DNA of 64,000 nt from Bdellovibrionales bacterium (GTDB lineage Bacteria > Bdellovibrionota > Bdellovibrionia > Bdellovibrionales > UBA1609). The notes under the pieces are model-generated. The model was not told where the DNA came from. It was given only the letters and a program-made list of their open reading frames with translations, and did no database searches. Both the position numbers and the translations under genes were made by a program. Location: the NCBI GenBank assembly GCA_020628165.1, contig JAHDFM010000003.1, forward strand, positions 62,001-126,000, given 5' to 3'. Positions within the stretch are counted from its first letter, which is position 1. Each line of letters begins with the position of its first letter. Below are positions 1 to 8,366 of this stretch, one piece after another.

Positions 1-77
1 GCTGAAAGGTGAGCTATAAAAGCTAATAAAAGAGGTATGATGAGTTTACAGAAATGGAATTAGCGAATGCATAAAAA

Positions 78-815
78 TTAGATGAGAGCAGAAGCAGCCA
101 TAACTATAGCCATAATAATCATTATTAAGTTTTCAAATAAAGTGACGTAGGTCATTGGCAAATTGAAAATAGTTCCAAGGCAAGCGCATTGAATGGATTG
201 TTTTTGTTTTAAGACTTGAATTACTCCAAGAGATGTTGAAGTTAAAATTAATATAACAGCAATGTTTAAAGTTAAGTTTAAAGGATTAAATAGATAAATA
301 AGCCCTGCTGTTAGCTCTAAGAAGACATATAAATATCCATAGTTTGTCCACTTTTTAGCGAATGGGTCATAGGTTTGGAAGGCTTCAACAAAGCCTTTTA
401 AGTTCAATAATTTAAAAAAAGAAAATACAATAAAAAAACCACCCATATAATGAGACATCAAGCTATGCATTGAAAAGTTGTTATTAATAATAGCTACGGT
501 TAAAGTAACTAATATTAAATATCCAAAAATTAAAAATAAAGGATACAGTTTTTTACAAAAAGATAAAATATCGCCTATCAAGCTTTTTTTGTAAGTCGCT
601 ACAGAATATTTAGCTAAAGATTTTTGACTAAATATAATTTTGAATTGTTTTAAATCGATATCTTGATTATTTTTGAAACTAACTAGGGAGTTGTTTAAAG
701 AGACATTTATATTTGAGATGTCTAGTGGAGAGTTTTTTAAAGCTGCACTTATTTTTTTCACACATTTTGTGCAAGTCATGCCACTAACTTTATATTGAAA
801 ACTACCCATATTCAT
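78..815 (-). CDS. HMA heavy-metal-binding domain fused to a MauE/DoxX-like membrane domain
   Basis: N-terminal GMTCTKCVKKI (HMA CxxC) followed by several TM segments; start overlaps the stop of the upstream gene (812..1330). Confidence 0.7.
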   Translation of the reverse strand: MNMGSFQYKVSGMTCTKCVKKISAALKNSPLDISNINVSLNNSLVSFKNNQDIDLKQFKIIFSQKSLAKYSVATYKKSLIGDILSFCKKLYPLFLIFGYLILVTLTVAIINNNFSMHSLMSHYMGGFFIVFSFFKLLNLKGFVEAFQTYDPFAKKWTNYGYLYVFLELTAGLIYLFNPLNLTLNIAVILILTSTSLGVIQVLKQKQSIQCACLGTIFNLPMTYVTLFENLIMIIMAIVMAASALI

Positions 816-1330
816 AATCCATCATATTGAGAATTTAAGTTGATTTTAGTTAAAAATATTTTTCTATGCAGAGAGTAAGAAAATAAAGCAACACCAAGCC
901 AACCAATAGTGTACAACATAGAGAACTCTGTAATAGAAAAATATGGAGTCATTGAAAATGCAAAGAAAGTAGACATTAAAATAATAGGGATATAGCCCAG
1001 GTTATTTAAGATAAGAACTCTTTCATAGTGATTCAAAATATAAATGGAAACAAGGTGAGTTGTTATAAAAAAAACTGCACCACAATAGAGTCCACAAACT
1101 AACAAGTTATTGTGAAAAATATGGTGATAAATTGGAAAATTTTCTCTTAATAAGCCGACTCCATTTTGTGGGCAAATAACTAAGCTAATAAAAATTGAAA
1201 AAATAAACAAAACAGCATATTTTAATAAGACTCTTATTGTGGGTGGCTCAATAAAAACTTTAGAGTCCGCAAGTATTTTTTTTGAAACTGAACTAGAGAC
1301 CTTTAAGGGTTGAATAGTATTAAAATCCAC
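812..1330 (-). CDS. Integral membrane protein, candidate anti-sigma or sigma-associated factor
   Basis: 172 aa with about 4 hydrophobic segments; directly follows and abuts the ECF sigma gene. Confidence 0.5.
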   Translation of the reverse strand: MDFNTIQPLKVSSSVSKKILADSKVFIEPPTIRVLLKYAVLFIFSIFISLVICPQNGVGLLRENFPIYHHIFHNNLLVCGLYCGAVFFITTHLVSIYILNHYERVLILNNLGYIPIILMSTFFAFSMTPYFSITEFSMLYTIGWLGVALFSYSLHRKIFLTKINLNSQYDGL

Positions 1331-1848
1331 TACATATCCTCCATTGCCTGTTTTTTTAAGAAGTTCCGACCTCTAGACAAGATTTTTCTCACATTTACAT
1401 TAGTCAAAGACATTTTTTCAGCAATTTCTTTGGTGCTAAAGCCATCAACATACTTTAATGTTAAAACCTCTTTATAAGGAGAACTTAAATTATCTAAATC
1501 TAATTTTTCAATTAAATTTGAGTTATCTAATTGCGGCTCCTTTGAAATGTTTGTTTGATCAAAATGATCATTTTGTTTTGACTGTTTTCTAAAAAAGTCA
1601 TTAACAGAGTTTGTAGAGACAGTAAAAAGCCATGTAGAAAATTTTTGATTTGCATCAAATTTGTGTGCAAATCGATACACTTTCTCCCAAACGAGTTGAA
1701 AGATTTCCTCGCTGGTTTCATGGTTTTTAACTTTAGAATAAATGTAGCCCATGACTTTACTTTTATACCTCGTGTAAATAACCTCAAATGCATTTGAGCG
1801 GCCTTTAGTGATTTCCTTAATGAGTTGTTCATCAGTCATTTCTTGCAT
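1330..1848 (-). CDS. ECF-type RNA polymerase sigma-70 factor
   Basis: Region 2 (AFEVIYTRYKSKVMGYIYSKVKNHETSEEIFQLVWEKVYRF...FSTWLFTVSTNSVNDFFRK) and region 4 (LSSPYKEVLTLKYVDGFSTKEIAEKMSLTNVNVRKILSRGRNFLKK). Confidence 0.93.
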   Translation of the reverse strand: MQEMTDEQLIKEITKGRSNAFEVIYTRYKSKVMGYIYSKVKNHETSEEIFQLVWEKVYRFAHKFDANQKFSTWLFTVSTNSVNDFFRKQSKQNDHFDQTNISKEPQLDNSNLIEKLDLDNLSSPYKEVLTLKYVDGFSTKEIAEKMSLTNVNVRKILSRGRNFLKKQAMEDM

Positions 1849-1868
1849 TTTTGTTTAATTCTCTCAGA

Positions 1869-1900
1869 TAATAGTACGTAAAATTTTTAAAAAATGTGAC
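1869..1900 (-). promoter_or_regulatory. Candidate ECF promoter, minus-strand GTCACA-N15-ACGTACTATTA
   Basis: Read on the minus strand GTCACA TTTTTTAAAAATTTT ACGTACTATTA; same motif and spacing as the plus-strand copy at 1923..1954. Confidence 0.6.
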
Positions 1901-1922
1901 TATAAATAAAAAAATAATAATT

Positions 1923-1954
1923 GTCACAAAACTCAATTTTTTTACGTATTATTA
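1923..1954 (+). promoter_or_regulatory. Candidate ECF promoter, plus-strand GTCACA-N15-ACGTATTATTA
   Basis: GTCACA AAACTCAATTTTTTT ACGTATTATTA just upstream of the ATG at 1958; divergent copy at 1869..1900. Confidence 0.6.
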
Positions 1955-1957
1955 GGC

Positions 1958-2596
1958 ATGAAAAAGTTTATATTATTACTAATCATCATTTTATTTCCAC
2001 TGTATTCGTTTTCACATCCAAGTTCTTATGAAGGTGGTCTTGATTTGATGGGATCAAGCCATAGTAAATATCAAAATCTGGAACTTGTTTACTCGCCAAA
2101 GTATTGGCTCGGAACAGGTCTAGTCCTCGAGAGAAGCCCTAAACTTTGGGAGTCCATAGCTATTCAACTTGGACTTTTAGTAAAGCGTTGGAATTTACCT
2201 GCTGCTCAAGGGAATTTATATATCTTAGCCGGACCAGGTTATGGTTCTAAGTTTAATTTAAAAGAAGATAAAGATACAGATTTATTATATAGGGTAGGAG
2301 CTCAGGCTGATTATGAAACTAGGCAAATCTATACTTTTGTGAAATACACTGAGCAAAGATTTTTTAGTTCTAATAATCATTTATACAAAAGACTTGAGTT
2401 AAGAGCCGGTTTTGCCCCTTACTTGGCTAAATTTACTGAGTTAAACTCTTGGTTGATACTAAAAACAATATTTATTAACGATTTTAAAGATGTCATTTAT
2501 GTTCCAACAGCTCGTTTATTTTATAAAAACTTTTTGATTGATTTAGGTGTCGATTTAGATGGAGGAGCTCAACTTAATTTTATGGTTAGAAATTAA
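1958..2596 (+). CDS. Exported hypothetical protein, possibly outer membrane
   Basis: Signal peptide MKKFILLLIIILFPLYSFS; alternating hydrophobic/aromatic pattern; first gene of the divergent metal operon. Confidence 0.6.
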   Translation: MKKFILLLIIILFPLYSFSHPSSYEGGLDLMGSSHSKYQNLELVYSPKYWLGTGLVLERSPKLWESIAIQLGLLVKRWNLPAAQGNLYILAGPGYGSKFNLKEDKDTDLLYRVGAQADYETRQIYTFVKYTEQRFFSSNNHLYKRLELRAGFAPYLAKFTELNSWLILKTIFINDFKDVIYVPTARLFYKNFLIDLGVDLDGGAQLNFMVRN

Positions 2597-2616
2597 ATTT
2601 AAAAAAGGATTGTAAT

Positions 2617-2961
2617 ATGAAGAATATATTAATTGTTTTAGTTTTTTTAATTGGAAGTCATTTAGTAAATGCAAAAACTCCAAGTAATAATAAAACAGTA
2701 AAAACTACTTCAGAGATAGAAAAAGAAGCGAATGCTAAGACTAATACTAAAAAAATAAAAGTTCATGGTATGGCTTGCCCTCTATGTCAGAGCAAGGCTG
2801 AGAAAAAGTTCAAAGAAGTTGCAGCCGTTGAAAGTGTTGATGTTGATATGGAAAAAATGCTTATCACCTTAAAGCTAAAAAAAAATATGGATTTATCTGA
2901 AGAGAAGATTAAGTCTATTGTAAAATCTTTAGGTCTGTCATTTGTTAAGGTGATAAAGTAA
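2617..2961 (+). CDS. Periplasmic HMA-domain (MerP-like) metal-binding protein
   Basis: Signal peptide plus VHGMACPLCQSKAEKKFKEV HMA motif. Confidence 0.8.
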   Translation: MKNILIVLVFLIGSHLVNAKTPSNNKTVKTTSEIEKEANAKTNTKKIKVHGMACPLCQSKAEKKFKEVAAVESVDVDMEKMLITLKLKKNMDLSEEKIKSIVKSLGLSFVKVIK

Positions 2962-2963
2962 CT

Positions 2964-3338
2964 ATGCTAAAGCTGAACAGTCAATTTACGTCATATCTTT
3001 CTTTATTTACTTCACTTGGAACTATTTTTTGTTGTGCCTTACCAAGTCTGTTAGTTTCAATTGGAATGGGAGCTGCTTTGGCTGGGTTTATTGGTATATT
3101 CCCACAAGTTGTCTGGTTGTCGCAAAATAAATTATTAGTTTTTGGACTGTCTGGTTTTTTAATCGTTATTAGTTTTTTTATATTATATTTACAAAGAAAT
3201 GCTCCTTGCCCGATTGACCCCATTAAAGCTAAGGCATGTTCTTCTGCAAGAGTTTGGTCTATTAGGATCAGTTTTTTGTCGGTTATACTCTGGGTTGCAG
3301 GAGCGATCTTTGCATTTATATTACCAAAATTTGTGTAA
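2964..3338 (+). CDS. Small MerT/MerC-like membrane protein
   Basis: TM protein with a CC pair in TM1 (FCCALPSLLVSIGMGAALAGF) and further cysteines; directly downstream of the MerP-like gene. Confidence 0.55.
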   Translation: MLKLNSQFTSYLSLFTSLGTIFCCALPSLLVSIGMGAALAGFIGIFPQVVWLSQNKLLVFGLSGFLIVISFFILYLQRNAPCPIDPIKAKACSSARVWSIRISFLSVILWVAGAIFAFILPKFV

Positions 3339-3350
3339 AAGGGGTTACTT

Positions 3351-3685
3351 ATGAAGTTTTTAGCAATAATTTTATTATTTTTAACAAGTTGTTTAGACAA
3401 CAAATCAAAAAAAATACTTTTAATATAGAAGTTACAGAAAAAGGCTATATACCCTCAAAAATTCAAATCGATAAAAGTTTAAAAAAAGTATATTTGAAGT
3501 TTTTAAGAAAAACAGATCAGACCTGTGCCAGAGAAGTGATATTTGAAGAGCAAAATATAAATGAAAAGCTACCCCTCAATAGGGAAATTGAAATTCTGTT
3601 TGATGTAAGCGGATCGAATGAACTGATTTTTGGCTGCCATATGGATAAAATGTTTAGTGGTAGAATTATCAAAGTTACAAATTAA
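3351..3685 (+). CDS. Cupredoxin-like lipoprotein split over two frames (candidate -1 frameshift at A8, or frameshift mutation/sequence error)
   Basis: Frame 0 from ATG 3351: MKFLAIILLFLTSCLDNKSKKILLI* (lipobox LTSC, stop 3426-3428). The -1 frame continues NTFNIEVTEKGYIPSKIQ...FGCHMDKMFSGRIIKV. Slippery A AAA AAA (3407-3413) is in phase. Confidence 0.6.
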
Positions 3686-3710
3686 TAACTGTAATATGTA
3701 AACTAATTTA

Positions 3711-3986
3711 TTAGGCAACTTCATGTTTAAATTTGGGGTCAAGTCTTTCAGCAAATTCAACGATTTTATCTATTGTGAATAAATCTATACGGTATTTCAC
3801 AATTTCATTAACTCTTGACGGGTTCACTTGAATTTGTCTGGCAAGCTTAGCTTGAGTGATATTTTGTTCAAGAATATAAGCTAAGAATTTTTCACAAATT
3901 TTATATTTGACTTGGTCAGCAACACTTGCATTCTTAGGTAGAGTTCTTGATGGTTCAGTCTTTTCTAAAAAGTGTTCGCATTTTTT
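3711..3986 (-). pseudogene. XRE/HTH antitoxin-like (COG5606-like) remnant without a start codon
   Basis: Manual minus-strand translation: KKCEHFLEKTEPSRTLPKNASVADQVKYKICEKFLAYILEQNITQAKLARQIQVNPSRVNEIVKYRIDLFTIDKIVEFAERLDPKFKHEVA*. No ATG/TTG, and the only GTG is internal to the HTH; absent from the ORF track. Confidence 0.6.
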
Positions 3987-4008
3987 TTAATTTTTTATTA
4001 TCAGGAAA

Positions 4009-4340
4009 TCATGCAGCTCCATCCCTAATATTTTTATTACCTAAAGGAGCACGGCCTGGAAACCATCCGTTTTTTGCCTTTTGCCGCATGCCTTTATCGA
4101 CCTCTCTTGCTATGTTTAGACCAATGTATTTGCTAACTGAAGTCATCGTGTCATCTATAAAAATATCAGCAGGACCGTAGGTGCTATCAAATATTCTACG
4201 ATCTTTATAATAATGTATTTCAAGGTGGCTACTCACGACATACTTTTGTAGTTGCTCGCGGTTAGTAAAATTTCTTATAAGACAATTGGGTTTTTCAACT
4301 ATAAGCCTTACTTGAAGTGAGCTTTTAAGATCGCTTACAT
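4009..4340 (-). pseudogene. Serine recombinase (resolvase) fragment
   Basis: IVEKPNCLIRNFTNREQLQKYVVSSHLEIHYYKDRRIF...IDDTMTSVSKYIGLNIAREVDKGMRQKAKNGWFPGRAPLGNKN resembles the middle of large serine recombinases; catalytic N-terminus and DNA-binding C-terminus missing. Confidence 0.65.
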
Positions 4341-4393
4341 AACATTCTATGTATTTCATTGAATTTAACCCATATATTGCTAGCTCCAATTTT

Positions 4394-6313
4394 TTATTTT
4401 TTATTGTAATTATAAAAAATATTTGCCCCATTAACACCGGCATTATCAATAACATATTTACGAACAGTTGAGGTTTTCAACTTATTATAACTATAAGGAA
4501 TAGTTGGCTGTTTAACATTAGCACTGGGAGAAGATCCTGGCTCAAAAACAAACTTATTTTTACCACTTTGTCCTAAGAATATGTTTTGACCATCGGTGAA
4601 AACATAACCTTGAATTTTCATCGGAGTGGGTGTGTCGACATCTACAGTGTCACCAGCTAGGCCTATATTGTTGTCGTCATATACAGAAGACTCAGCAATT
4701 AAAACAGGAGTTGCCGTCCCAGTTCGATTTGGTTTACTACCATGAGATGCGACATTACCGCACAAGTCATAACCAAAACCATGTACATAATTGTTAAATC
4801 CATGGGCATAATTTCCACCTGACAGCCTGAAGTTTCTACAACTAGCACTTAAATCAGAATACGCCACAGTAACTTTTCCATGTCGTCCCGCATTTTGTCC
4901 AACAAGTTTATCTTGCGCAATTAGTAAGCCTTTTCCAGCTTGATATACTTTGTAATGAGTTACAGTTACATTAATGGCTGCTTTAGTTCCGCCGTTACCT
5001 ATTCCAAACGAGTCATCTTGTAAATTGGAACTTTCAATATGGTCGAACCAGTAGTCTTGTCCTTCAGAGACTAATATACCCGTATATGCCTTTCCACCGG
5101 GTGTTTGACGTTGAAGGGGGCCATATATAACTCTGTGAACTATAGCATTACTTTCATAAAAGCGGATCATTGTTAAATTATTTCCCACTGAAGGGTCTGG
5201 CACGATCCGAACTAATGCATCACGACCATCCCAAGTGATATTAGCAGCAGGGCGTAATGAACTTTTAATATAAATGTTTTTCCCTTCTAAGCTAGGGTCA
5301 TAAGTCACCCAGGTATTTTTTTGTGAAAGGCCAAAGCGAAGTGATCCCGGGCCAGAGTCGTTTGTATTAGTTACAACATAAAGTTTCCCATTGTATCCAG
5401 CTCCAGTGGCATTTCTTCCAAATCCAATTTTCCATGGAGACTCTAATAAACTGGCCTTGCGGTCATTACTATTTACCGTAGTAACAACACAAAATGTTAT
5501 TGTTAAGTTTTTGTTAGTCCAATCTGTCCAAGTTCCGTTTTTACATGTTCTTTGTTTTTTCATTGGAGTACAGGTTTTGTCTGTTGCTGCGATATAATAA
5601 TTTTTTGGATCAGTTTGTACGTAATCATTTGCATAACTATCACACGTTTCAGCTTGAATTGTGCAGTTAGTGATTGTTAAATTATTGTTTGTCCAATCTG
5701 TCCAAATGCCGTCTTTACATGTTCTTTGTTTTTTCATTGGAGTACAGGTTTTGTCCGTGGCTTCGATATAATAATTTTTTGGATCGGTTTGTACGTGGTC
5801 ATTTGCAAAACCGTTACAGGTTTCAGCTTGAATTGTGCAGTTAGTGATTGTTAAATTATTATTGCTCCACTCTGTCCAAGTTCCGTTTTTACATATTCTT
5901 TGTTTTTTCATTGGAGTACAAGTTTTGTCTTTAGCTGCTATGTAATAATTTTTTGGATTAGTTTGTACGTAGTCATTTGCAAAACCATCACAATACTGTG
6001 CAACAATATTGCATGTTGTAATTGTTAAATTTTTATTAGTCCACTCAGTCCATTGACCACTTTCACAAGAACGTTTTTTTTTATAAGGGGTACAATTAGC
6101 ACTTTCACTAGATGTATAATAATTTAATGGATCTATTTGTTGGGTGCCATCACTAAGGCCGTCACATTGATTGACTTTTGAACTTAAGTTTGAAGTTTCA
6201 TCTAGGTATTTAGCTGCTTGAAAGCCTTCGCCACAATTATTATACATAAATAAAATAAAAGTTAAGCTAGTAAACATTATAACTTTTTTTATAATTTGTT
6301 TCATAAATAACAT
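4394..6313 (-). CDS. Secreted lipoprotein: four Cys-rich tandem repeats plus pectate-lyase-like beta-helix
   Basis: Signal plus FMYNNCGEGF; four ~58-aa repeats (CxGFANDxVQTxPKNYYIxAxDKTCTPMKKQRxCKxGxWTxWTNxNLTI); then YVVTNTNDSGPGSLRFGLSQ...ITWDGRDALVRIVPD, typical of pectate-lyase-type beta-helices. Confidence 0.75.
   Translation of the reverse strand: MLFMKQIIKKVIMFTSLTFILFMYNNCGEGFQAAKYLDETSNLSSKVNQCDGLSDGTQQIDPLNYYTSSESANCTPYKKKRSCESGQWTEWTNKNLTITTCNIVAQYCDGFANDYVQTNPKNYYIAAKDKTCTPMKKQRICKNGTWTEWSNNNLTITNCTIQAETCNGFANDHVQTDPKNYYIEATDKTCTPMKKQRTCKDGIWTDWTNNNLTITNCTIQAETCDSYANDYVQTDPKNYYIAATDKTCTPMKKQRTCKNGTWTDWTNKNLTITFCVVTTVNSNDRKASLLESPWKIGFGRNATGAGYNGKLYVVTNTNDSGPGSLRFGLSQKNTWVTYDPSLEGKNIYIKSSLRPAANITWDGRDALVRIVPDPSVGNNLTMIRFYESNAIVHRVIYGPLQRQTPGGKAYTGILVSEGQDYWFDHIESSNLQDDSFGIGNGGTKAAINVTVTHYKVYQAGKGLLIAQDKLVGQNAGRHGKVTVAYSDLSASCRNFRLSGGNYAHGFNNYVHGFGYDLCGNVASHGSKPNRTGTATPVLIAESSVYDDNNIGLAGDTVDVDTPTPMKIQGYVFTDGQNIFLGQSGKNKFVFEPGSSPSANVKQPTIPYSYNKLKTSTVRKYVIDNAGVNGANIFYNYNKK
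5491..6170 (-). repeat. Four tandem ~174-bp repeats within the pectate-lyase-like lipoprotein
   Basis: Repeats of (t)ccaatctgtccaagt...gtacaggttttgtc...ataataattttttggat...acgta(a/g)tcatttgca at ~174-nt spacing. Confidence 0.85.
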
Positions 6314-6486
6314 CCCTACAAGAAGATCATAAGAGTCATAATCTTCTTAAATTTATTATACATAGCCTTATATGAGATTTAAATTTTATGTATGTTTTTA
6401 CAATTTTAATTTTTTTTTTGTTTCAATATGATAAGAGGTCTTGTCCCTGACCCCCATTTCGTCTAGACACCTCCAGCTATGCAGGA

Positions 6487-7071
6487 ATGTATATGTTTAT
6501 GGCTATGGCTAAATATTTTACACAGACAGGTAAAAAACCAATTTCAGCTATATACAGTGGCACGGCTAACGATTTTGTGAAAGAGGCCAAGGTGCGGCAT
6601 GACTGGTGGTTTAAAAAACTTATTTATAGACCTGATGGATCAACTGAATGGAGTCACTTTATGAATAGAAAAAGTGGGGGTACACGTTGGTATTATTCAT
6701 TACAAACAATCAATTATATTTACACTTTACATTGGAATCGTTTTTATGATTTTGCAGATGATAAAGTTATGGAAGGATTTGCTAAAGTCTATTATAATGG
6801 AGTCTCTGATTCTGATCAGGATATCTTTGACAAAGACAATACAGAAACTATGACACAATTGTCTGACGGCAGAGGCGGAGATGTTCCTCTGTATATGTCA
6901 TCAGCATCTTTAATAGGTTGTTGGGATAATTCTGGTGAAATTTTATCATTAACAGAACAAATCATCGTAAGTCCAACCAAACATAAAATTAAAGGAAACA
7001 CGTACAAACACCATAACTCTCACCATAATGCATTGTTGTCATGTGAATTAAAGCGTATCTATGACCAGTAA
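6487..7071 (+). CDS. Hypothetical protein, possibly a 5'-truncated gene fragment
   Basis: Ordinary-looking composition; open frame extends upstream to the stop at 6448 without a signal peptide. Confidence 0.35.
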   Translation: MYMFMAMAKYFTQTGKKPISAIYSGTANDFVKEAKVRHDWWFKKLIYRPDGSTEWSHFMNRKSGGTRWYYSLQTINYIYTLHWNRFYDFADDKVMEGFAKVYYNGVSDSDQDIFDKDNTETMTQLSDGRGGDVPLYMSSASLIGCWDNSGEILSLTEQIIVSPTKHKIKGNTYKHHNSHHNALLSCELKRIYDQ

Positions 7072-7515
7072 GTACTTTACTGTGACCGGCCGGGAGTTTT
7101 AGTACCAATACTGAAGTTAATATTTCATAGCAAGTATTTCCATAAACTATTTATTATCTGTAATCTCAGCATGTCTTTAGTCAATGCTACAGTTTTTTTC
7201 GAAAAGGTTTATAGCTCTCCCAATAGTAGAGGTAGTGAGGCCGTCCTTATTCTTTCAGTTTTTACATAGGGTATGTCTCTAAGGGAAATTAAATCTGGAT
7301 GAATAAATAAAAAATTTTTTAAATCTAAGTTTATTTATATTTAAAATGATTTTAATTCTATAATACTGACTTTTGTATTTTAAAGAAATCTACATAAAAC
7401 GACTTAGACAAGCTATAATTTTAATTTATTTGAAGCCTTGGTTTGCGCATTTTTTACCTTCATCCTTATTGTAAAATCTATTTTTCATTAATTCGTTCAA
7501 AGATTAAGTAAGTCT

Positions 7516-8358
7516 TTGATAATGTTGATTTTTATTTTTAAAGAGGGGGGAGTGGTGAGAAGCCATCTAGCTAGTTTTTTGATATTAGTACTGATTAATT
7601 TTTACTCACTACAGTTACACGCTAATTTTTGTGAAACAAGAGCTCAGCATTTCAAAGCTTTGAATGCTACAAATTTTTCTAAAAACTTATCTAATTTTCA
7701 AGAACAAGACATTGATTTGTTAGTGCTCGGTGAGTCTCATGGATCTCATGTGTTAGAACGACTGCCTGACGTGGTAACAACTCTTATGCCAAAAAAGTTA
7801 CAATGTGCCTTTGTCGAGTTCCCTCACACAGTATCACAAGTAGAAATTCACAATCTCATTCGTGGGAACAACACGGATTATTTTCAAACTCAAGCAAGTT
7901 TTGATTATGTTCCTTTCTTGAGCTGGTTAGTCAGTAATGATGTAAAAATCATTCCTGTCGATGACCCTATGGCTAAGCATATGCCTAGCCGATTAGAGGC
8001 ACTGTCGTGGATGAACCTACGAGATGATGTTATGTTCGAAAACATAATGAAGAATTTGCCTACGTGTGAAAAATCAGTCTTCTTAGTTGGAAAACATCAC
8101 TTAACACCAGATCTTGCAGATTATACTGAAACTCTTGGTCATCGATTAAAAAAAGAGCTCAAACAAAAAGTTGCAATTGTTGACTTAACCGTGAATAGAA
8201 ACTTTGAAGAAGAGTACTGTAGTTATACACAAAATCAATTATTTAAAGAGAAGACTTTAATTCCCACCCAGGATTTAGATGTGGCCTACTCGCTTTTTGT
8301 TTCGCACAGTTTTTGGAGTGATTTTGATTGGGCTTTTTACTTACCTAAGAATAAGTAA
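7516..8358 (+). CDS. Exported ChaN/EreA-like (TIKI superfamily-like) protein
   Basis: LLVLGESHGSH...CAFVEFP...SVFLVGKHHL resembles the ChaN/erythromycin-esterase fold. True start probably GTG near 7550, before RSHLASFLILVLINFYS. Confidence 0.5.
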   Translation: MIMLIFIFKEGGVVRSHLASFLILVLINFYSLQLHANFCETRAQHFKALNATNFSKNLSNFQEQDIDLLVLGESHGSHVLERLPDVVTTLMPKKLQCAFVEFPHTVSQVEIHNLIRGNNTDYFQTQASFDYVPFLSWLVSNDVKIIPVDDPMAKHMPSRLEALSWMNLRDDVMFENIMKNLPTCEKSVFLVGKHHLTPDLADYTETLGHRLKKELKQKVAIVDLTVNRNFEEEYCSYTQNQLFKEKTLIPTQDLDVAYSLFVSHSFWSDFDWAFYLPKNK

Positions 8359-8366
8359 AAACTTTT

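Noticed and set aside
1527-1832. 101-aa alternative-frame ORF within the sigma gene
   Set aside because: Same-strand shadow of the clear ECF sigma frame.
2981-3403. Minus-strand 140-aa ORF opposite the MerT-like gene
   Set aside because: Plus-strand frame has TM/CC features and fits the operon; the antisense frame shows no domain pattern.
3947-4180. Plus-strand ORF of 77 aa
   Set aside because: Antisense to the recombinase fragment, which has recognisable motifs; this frame does not.
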